A stretch of 22,932 bases of DNA, taken from the NCBI GenBank assembly GCA_903772945.1, contig CAICTM010001768.1:1-22932 (forward strand), in the 5' to 3' direction. The translations under genes were made by a program, and so were the position numbers. This DNA is from Seminavis robusta. Taxonomy: Eukaryota > Bacillariophyta > Bacillariophyceae > Naviculales > Naviculaceae. This document shows positions 17,685 to 22,932 of the stretch, piece after piece. Each line of letters starts with the position of its first letter. The stretch's first letter is position 1. The notes below the pieces were generated by a model that worked only from the letters and a program-made list of their open reading frames with translations, searched no databases and was not told the origin of the DNA.

Positions 17685-18791
17685 TCATCTGCCAGTGGGA
17701 GGTAAACATTTTAAAAAAAAAACTCCGACTTTTTCCTTGTTTTGGAGGAGCAAGTTTCCATTTTCTTTACGGAAACAATACTGAAGGCGACAGTCCTCAA
17801 ATACCTCCGGTTCCACTCTATCTAATTCCACTTGGGTGAGGATTGTGCACCAACTTACCAATGACAAGCTGGAGGCTGTATCGTTCCCCTTCGTAGACTT
17901 CCGCCTGTTCTCCTTGGAGGCACTTTCCTGTCCACTCGGTCCACTCATCGCCCCCAACGTGCACCTGGTTCAGTCGATTCAATTCATCCTCGCTAACATC
18001 AAAGCACATTAAAGAAGAGGATTGCCGGCCTTCTCCATTCTCAAGGGCAGTCAATATGGCAAATCGGAGTGCGGTTCTGACATTGTCGGCACAGTAAAAT
18101 CCAGCTCCAAAATCGCCGATAGGTTGAAAATGAGAAACACTGATACCAGCCATTAGGATATTATTCATAGCCCAAGTGCTTGTACCATGAAAGAAGCGCT
18201 TGTGGCCTTTTGGAATTGGACGAGACGCCGCCAACCAATCCTCAATCGCACATACGATGCGTCGACAAAACTCGTCCTCATTCTCAACAAAAAATTTGCA
18301 AGGGGAGTCTTCACGCTGAATGTACTGCAGAGAGACGCCTTTAAATTCTCCAGAGCGATTAGAATAGCTCAGCTCTTCACCCACAGGTTTCTTAGTAGCG
18401 CTGGAATAAAGGACACTAAGAATCCATTTTGTAGCGAGATTTCTTGGGATGAGACGGCCGTGATAGTTGTCGGCCAATTAGAACAGTGAATGCGTGTACT
18501 GGATTCTCTTGAAACCCCAGGAGATCAAACACTCAGACGGAGTTGATCCCACTGGAGGAGGCCGCGCGAGTTTTTAAATTGCCATTTGGGTCCTAGAGAC
18601 TCCAGGCCATGCTGTCGCTGCGACCTTCCCGGCCAAAGCTCCCCCCCAAAGCACTCCTCTAGGATCTCCGTTCCAGTCAGTCGCGCTGGAATCTCTTCGC
18701 CTTCAACAGAGGAATTATCACTGGCGCTGAGAGGAGACAATGCAGGCCGCGGGGATCCAGGAATTGGCGGGGCGGATGGTAGAATATTCAT
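17685..18791 (-). CDS. DUF3990-like ADP-ribosyltransferase-fold protein; gene model uncertain
   Basis: The core frame (18477-17818) reads FFHGTSTWAMNNILMAGIS, then IGDFGAGFYCADNVRTA, then DEWTEW. This is the H-G-T / DFGxGFY / late Glu layout of DUF3990-type ADP-ribosyltransferase-fold proteins, suggesting an H-Y-E triad; ADP-ribosylation of some target is inferred from fold only. The core frame starts after a stop with no early ATG, so it must join upstream sequence: a 5' frame begins at ATG 18791 (MNILPSAPPIPG) and stops at 18525. One phase-consistent model is exons 18791-18531, 18390-17859 and 17764-17685 (290 aa), with a consensus GTAAGT donor at 17858 but a weak GTTTGA donor at 18530. The alternative is three 1-nt frameshifts: LRLSV to DLLGFQENPV near 18528, then to DNYHGRLIP near 18478, and near 17840 to a frame reading EDCRLQYCF. 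That would make it a pseudogene or reflect assembly errors. Confidence 0.6.
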
Positions 18792-19117
18792 GGTGTGACA
18801 ATTGTTGAGGCGAGAGACGAGAGGTCTGTCTCAATCGTGCATTCGGTTTCAGAGTAGGATTCCCCATTCTAATGTCCGCACAAGGGTTTTTTATTAAGGT
18901 TGTCTTGATGGTGGCCAAAGTGCGTGAGGCTCCATGGAGTTCTTTTCCAGTGAGATCCAAAAAAAGAAGAGCACTCGCCCTGATCTGATGGCTGCTTTTT
19001 TGAAAAGCACAACAGAGATCCAGTTTCGCGCCCAGAGAAGGCTGGCGGCTTGTTGTCGTCATTGGTGAGAATTGCAAGGGCAGAGGTTGCCCACAAATTG
19101 CACTACTCGTACAGCTG
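18792..19117. other. Intergenic, 5' flank of the ART-like gene
   Basis: No gene is supported; minus-strand ORFs at 18718-19096 overlap in two frames and show no domain. The interval should contain the promoter of the ART-like gene. It includes a 13-nt match to the terminal repeat of the neighbouring element (18830-18842), and its end (about 19101-19117) is an isolated copy of the 17-bp minisatellite unit. Confidence 0.45.
18830..18842. repeat. Possible relic of the element's terminal repeat
   Basis: CTCAATCGTGCAT here matches 13 consecutive bases of the terminal inverted repeat at 19118-19141, in the same orientation as the left end. It lies about 40 nt upstream of the ART-like gene's ATG. 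A 13-mer match within this window is unlikely by chance, but no second end was found. Confidence 0.4.
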
Positions 19118-19581
19118 GAGCGTTCCTCAATCGTGCATGTCTTAACGAAAACCGACCCTATTATTTGGGACGGATTTAGGGACGGGTTCCCTTTAGGGTC
19201 GGGTTTGAAAACCGTCCCTAAAAATAGGGACGGTTTCTGAAAAATAGGGACGGTTTCTGAAAAAACGTCCCTAATTTAGGGACGGGTTTCGATTTAGGGT
19301 CGGGTTTGAAAAACGTCCCTAAATGGAAGCGGGACTGAGTGGTAAATACATTGAAAACGCACCAATATTAGGGTCGGGTTTGAAAACCGACCCTAAAAAT
19401 AGGGACGGTTTCTGAAAAATAGAGACGGTTTCTGAAAAAACGTCCCTAATTAGGGACGGGTTTCGATTTAGGGTCGGGTTTCGAAACCGACCCTAAATCA
19501 GTCGGATTTAGGGTCGAGTTTCCCCAAACCGACCCAAAATTAGGGACGGATTTAAAGGACATGCACGATTGAGGAACGCTC
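19118..19581. mobile_element. 464-bp non-autonomous TIR element (MITE-like) made of inverted GGGACGG/GGGTCGG modules
   Basis: Terminal inverted repeats of 24 bp, 19118-19141 and 19558-19581, are identical (outer end GAGCGTTCCTCAATCG). CTG flanks both sides (19115-19117 and 19582-19584), consistent with a 3-bp target-site duplication. Inside are two 130-131-bp direct copies (19193-19323 and 19368-19497) separated by 44 bp. Both are built from about twenty short modules TTAGGGWCGGKTT in either orientation, so the element can fold extensively; for example AAACCGTCCCTA and TAGGGACGGTTT (19209-19220 / 19225-19236) form a 12-bp stem with a 4-nt loop. There is no coding capacity, so movement would depend on a transposase elsewhere. 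A 3-bp duplication fits PIF/Harbinger or CACTA-type superfamilies, but the end sequence does not settle it. Confidence 0.8.
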
Positions 19582-19582
19582 C

Positions 19583-19684
19583 TGAAGCACTTGTAGAGCT
19601 GAAGCACTTGTACAGCTGAAGCACTCGTACAGCCAAAGCACTCGTACAGCCAAAGCACTCGTACAGCCAAAGCACTCGTACAGC
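19583..19684. repeat. 17-bp minisatellite, six units
   Basis: Six tandem 17-bp units of the form YRAAGCACTYGTACAGC. The first three begin TGAAG and the last three CAAAG; the final three are identical to each other, and a partial unit follows. A single diverged unit (CACTACTCGTACAGCTG) lies left of the mobile element at about 19101-19117, so the element inserted into this array. Long minus-strand ORFs across it are by-products of the repeat. Confidence 0.9.
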
Positions 19685-20252
19685 CGAAGCAATCCCAGTC
19701 AACGAGTGAATTCAATTTGCAGACCAACAATGGCATCCAAGAAGAACAAGAAGAACAAGAAGGTCCGCCAGAAGCATCGACACCAACACCATCCGATGAG
19801 ATTATGCCATAGGAGCCATAGTATGGGTGCGGCGCAGCTGTGCTGGCTCAGTCTGGTGGAAAGATCGCTGCTGCATCTGTACACTCTTTCAGTACAATGA
19901 GCTGTGTCACCATCAGACAAGATAGGAACAGCTGTAGAGACATAGAGTTCCTCTGCAGGAAGGATGATGCAGTCCCTCAGCCATGACCTATCTAGAAAGA
20001 TAGCTTGGTATATACCAGCCAAAAGAGATGCATGGATCTGTATCCTGCATGGCTGGATGGAGTTTCACGCAAAATCAGAGTTTGTGTTTATATTATTAGT
20101 TTAAAGAAGTAATGAAGAAGTAGTTGACCAGATACAGGCCCAACAGCACAATAGAGCTCTGCAGTAGACAGGATCCTGTATGGCCAGTGCCAGGTATTGA
20201 GCAATTAGACTGTTCAATCATTGCTTCCACAGTGATTGAATAAGCATTGGCT

Positions 20253-20291
20253 GCCAGCCTTGTGGCTGGCCCTTCCAGCGCCAGTGGAAGG
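20253..20291. repeat. Two adjacent hairpins
   Basis: GCCAGCC-TTGT-GGCTGGC (20253-20270) is followed without a gap by CCTTCCA-GCGCCAG-TGGAAGG (20271-20291); both stems have 7 bp and no mismatches. They lie in non-coding or decayed sequence. Confidence 0.55.
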
Positions 20292-20459
20292 AGATCTCCA
20301 CCAAACAGGGCTCTCCATCCCAGCTCTTGTGCACCTACCACTGAGTTCCTCTGGAATTCATAGGATTAACAGAGCCGCATAGACACGCACAAGAGTGGCT
20401 ACTGGTACGTGTGGAAATCTAAGAGTGGAAGAGTGGAATCCACGGACGAAAGACCTGCT

Positions 20460-20768
20460 GACAGATCGACGACCGAAAACTGGAATCGCGACCGATTCGA
20501 GTGGAACCAAGACGGTCACCTACCAAGTAAAGGCTGATCTACAAGATAGACCAACCAGTGCTTCAGCTAATAGGCTTGAATACCGAGATCGGTGAGCGAA
20601 AAGCACCGGCCGATCGATCAACAAGAAAAAAATCGCGACACGAAAACGCCGATCGGACCGAAAACTCGATTCCCGACCGATTGAGCCCAAACCAAGACTG
20701 TCACCTACCAACCTGAGGGTGCTTGAGAGGATACACCAGCCAGTTTCTTGTTAATCGGCCTCAATCAG
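20460..20768 (+). repeat. Diverged tandem duplication, about 115-bp copies
   Basis: Copy 1 (about 20464-20581) and copy 2 (about 20650-20768) share ordered blocks: GACCGAAAACT, CGACCGATT, ACCAAGAC-GTCACCTACCAA, a GATA-ACCA-CCAGT-CTT block, and TAAT-GGC-T-AAT at the end. They are separated by about 70 bp. Divergence suggests an old event; LTR or promoter-repeat origin cannot be told apart here. Confidence 0.55.
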
Positions 20769-21230
20769 CCGGCCGATAGAGGAATAAGAGCGCCATTGTC
20801 GACCTTGATTCCTTTACGGAAACTCTCAGTCGTGCCTCCGGTCAAGGTACTCCGGTCAAGGGAACCGGTACTCACACGGTACTCACAAAACCGGTACCGT
20901 ACCTCGAGGGTTCTGTTCCGAAAGCAGGCCGAGCCAAAGATCCGAGTCGCCTCACATTTTCGATCGATTCGCGAACTCCGTGGCTCCGTACGAAAGATAC
21001 CTTGTTAGGAGTACACTACAGGAGTAACTCGCAACACCACGAGAGCACCGTTTGACTGTTTCGAAGACACCCAAGGTTACCAGCTGATAGAGCACGCTCT
21101 GTTTAGTCATTGACTAGCAGTGCACGCCTTCAGGACCACTTTTGGATTTCTTGTGACAGTGTTTGCCCAGCCACTACAACAACACCTCTACACCACACCA
21201 CACTCAGCCAGCGCACCAACAACCATTATC

Positions 21231-22932
21231 ATGGCTCGCAAGAAGAAGGAGCAACAACAACAGGCCCAGCCTGCCATTGGTGTTCCACCACCAGCATCTA
21301 GCAATAGCACTGGTACCATCAACAGGTCCACCACTGCAGGACCTCCACATCCAGTTCCATCGCATGGAAGGACACCTGTGGATCCCCCTGTAGCCAACCA
21401 GCCAGGGCCTCCCATTGTGACTCCTTCCCCACCAGCCAACCAAGGTGTTACCCTTTCAATGATCAGCCACCAACTGTCAATAGCATTGAAGAAAATGAAA
21501 CAAATGAACCAAGCTCCCTTGGCCCCACCACAAGGCCACAATACCAATCAGCTTGGTTCATCCCATCCACCTTACTCCACTCCCTGCACACCTGGTTTAT
21601 CACACAAGCCTAGCCCTGAGATTAAGGCTAGGAGGACCGATTCAGAACCAGGCAGTTTGAACAGAGTTTGTTGGGTGATGTTGAGGACCTCTTGGTCATC
21701 CATCCCAACCCAAAGTTGCCATGGTGTTGCCACTTCCCCTGCTGAGGTGGATACCATCACCAAGTATGGGCCCTCAATGGGGAGGTATATCCCCAACCAA
21801 CACCAATCATACCATCACATCACGGCATCCCACCAACACCCCATTCTGTGAGATACCCAACTACACAACCGATGTCTTCAGTCCCTACTACACGGCATGA
21901 GTCCTCAGCAGCCTATCAGCCCTTGCCTATTAGGCAGACATCATCCCAGACACCAGTACACCCAGACATTCCCATTATTCTAGTCAGCCAACCTACTGAT
22001 CAACCGAAGAAACAAGAAGGAAGTCAGCCTTCATTCATGGCAATGATGGTCTTCCAAGTCCAGAGGTGGTGGGGAGGTGGCAACACAGGCCCCAGGCAAG
22101 CCCTTTCGGCCAAGCCGGATGCCACGGCCTACCCTACCTCAAATCCAACAAGGACTTCGACCAGTGTATGAGTCCTTTATCACTATGGCTAGAGGTCAAG
22201 GGTTTCATAAGATCTTTGATGCCGACTATGTCCCAAGCAGCACCGAGTCCATGGATGAACTCATACGAATGAATCACTGGTTCTACGCTGTTTTCCAGAA
22301 GACAGTGCAGACCACCAATGGAAAGGTGGTCGTGAAGTCCCACTTTCATGACTCTGACTGCTTTGCCATTCTCGTTGAGCTTGTCCAGGACGCTCACTTG
22401 TGAGTAGCAGGTTCTCTGGACCATGTGGAGACACTCACATGGCTGACGAGTGTGCAATACAGCCCAGAGGAGCAAGTTCCGCAGTGGACTTCATTGTACA
22501 GTTTGACACAGTTGTTACCCGATTCAATGATGGCAACGAGACTCCAGTGATAGGCTCACCGATGGTATACAGAAGCTGTTCTTACAGCGGGCCTTCACTG
22601 GTGCCCCCACCTTGAACGACATTTCTGCACTGAACATGAGAGAATATGTCGGAGGGACATCATGCATCGTTTACATACGACGGGTACAAGGAGTGCTACT
22701 GAATGCCGCCACTTCTTTGACATCAACCGAAGAGTGATGACTCACGTCTAGCCCACATAGCCGACATTGGCAGACGAGACATCAGAGTGATGGGGAGCAT
22801 GTAAAGTTCCACGCCTTCCTGACCACGTCTGGTCTCAGCTATCCAGCAATGGACGCCAGATTTGGTACAGGCTCTCTGTCGTGACAGAGAGGTCCTGATG
22901 GAAGCACCGTCAAACCCAGAAATCTCTCTCTA
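21231..22932 (+). pseudogene. Decayed retrotransposon gag (diatom Ty1/copia-like), runs off the window
   Basis: The reading starts at ATG 21231 (MARKKKEQQQQ) with a Pro/Gln/Thr-rich N-terminus, then changes frame several times: DVEDLLVIHPNP (about 21677-21712); a Pro/Ser/Gln-rich frame to about 22110; PYLKSNKDFDQ (about 22131-22163); VYESFITMARGQGFHKIFD (about 22166-22222) through HWFYAVFQKTVQTTNGKV; SDGIQ-like LTDGIQKLFLQRAFTGAP (about 22556-22609); SFTYDGYKECY; and LPDHVWSQLSS (about 22814-22846). The order and motifs resemble the gag-like N-terminal part of diatom copia-type polyproteins as I recall them; no zinc knuckle, protease or reverse transcriptase falls inside the window to confirm it. 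Multiple frameshifts and stops make it a relic. The alternative is an unrelated decayed host gene. Confidence 0.55.

Larger units (their letters stand above)
19685..21230. other. Repeat-rich non-coding interval, possible element remnants and retroelement leader
   Basis: No intact gene is supported. Minus-strand frames 20341-20096 (81 aa) and 20022-19699 (107 aa) may be remnants of one decayed coding region, but I recognise neither. The interval holds paired hairpins (20253-20291), a diverged duplication (about 20460-20768) and a GGTAC-rich patch (about 20845-20910). 21009-21230 directly precedes the gag-like ORF and may be its leader. I could not identify LTR ends or a primer-binding site. 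Confidence 0.4.

Noticed and set aside
18477..18477. TTG as the start codon of the ART-like frame
   Set aside because: Nuclear eukaryotic genes rarely start at TTG, a stop codon directly precedes it, and coherent coding sequence lies upstream in other frames, so a splice or frameshift is a better explanation.
19141..19560. TTAGGG-containing repeats as an interstitial telomere
   Set aside because: TTAGGG is always followed by ACGG or TCGG, occurs in both orientations, and is confined between terminal inverted repeats, so it is part of a mobile element rather than a telomeric tract.
19446..19736. Minus-strand ORFs with repeating LWLYECFGCTS-type peptides
   Set aside because: They are translations of the 17-bp minisatellite, which repeats in frame every 51 bp; they run into the mobile element without any start or domain context.

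Overview
The window looks like nuclear DNA of a pennate diatom; the nearest guess is Seminavis robusta or a relative. The reasons are intron-poor genes with GT-AG introns of about 80-140 nt, a diatom-style transmembrane LRR protein, decayed transposon genes, and a dense scatter of the palindromic words TACCGGTA and CTAGCTAG. The organism is inferred from style, not from a match to a named locus.

Layout. 1-2867 (+) is a decayed PIF1-type helicase of the kind carried by Helitron-like elements, cut off by the window start. 3325-4574 (-) is a six-exon gene for a secreted, probably GPI-anchored, cysteine-rich protein; four exons are exactly 126 nt and each encodes one 42-residue module, with a fifth module in the last exon. 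4575-6563 has only unconvincing ORFs. 6564-8669 (+) encodes a protein with an N-terminal WW domain, one membrane helix and a long acidic tail. 9092-10669 (-) encodes a membrane LRR protein whose ectodomain is duplicated. 11263-12165 (-) is a three-exon gene for a small secreted Lys/Met-rich protein. 13393-15600 (+) encodes a 735-residue disordered/coiled-coil protein with an RVxF-like and an AT-hook-like motif. 15601-17684 appears non-coding. 17685-18791 (-) encodes a protein with a DUF3990-like ADP-ribosyltransferase fold and an uncertain exon structure.

The right end is repeat territory. A 464-bp non-autonomous element with 24-bp terminal inverted repeats and a CTG target duplication (19118-19581) sits inside a 17-bp minisatellite. 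After it come a diverged duplicated block (about 20460-20768) and a frameshifted retrotransposon gag (21231 to the window end).

I see no operon-like co-functional system. The candidates most worth a second look are the exon-module cysteine-rich gene, the palindromic mobile element with a possible relic of its end in the 5' region of the ART-like gene, and the ART-like gene itself. No tRNA, rRNA or CRISPR was seen.
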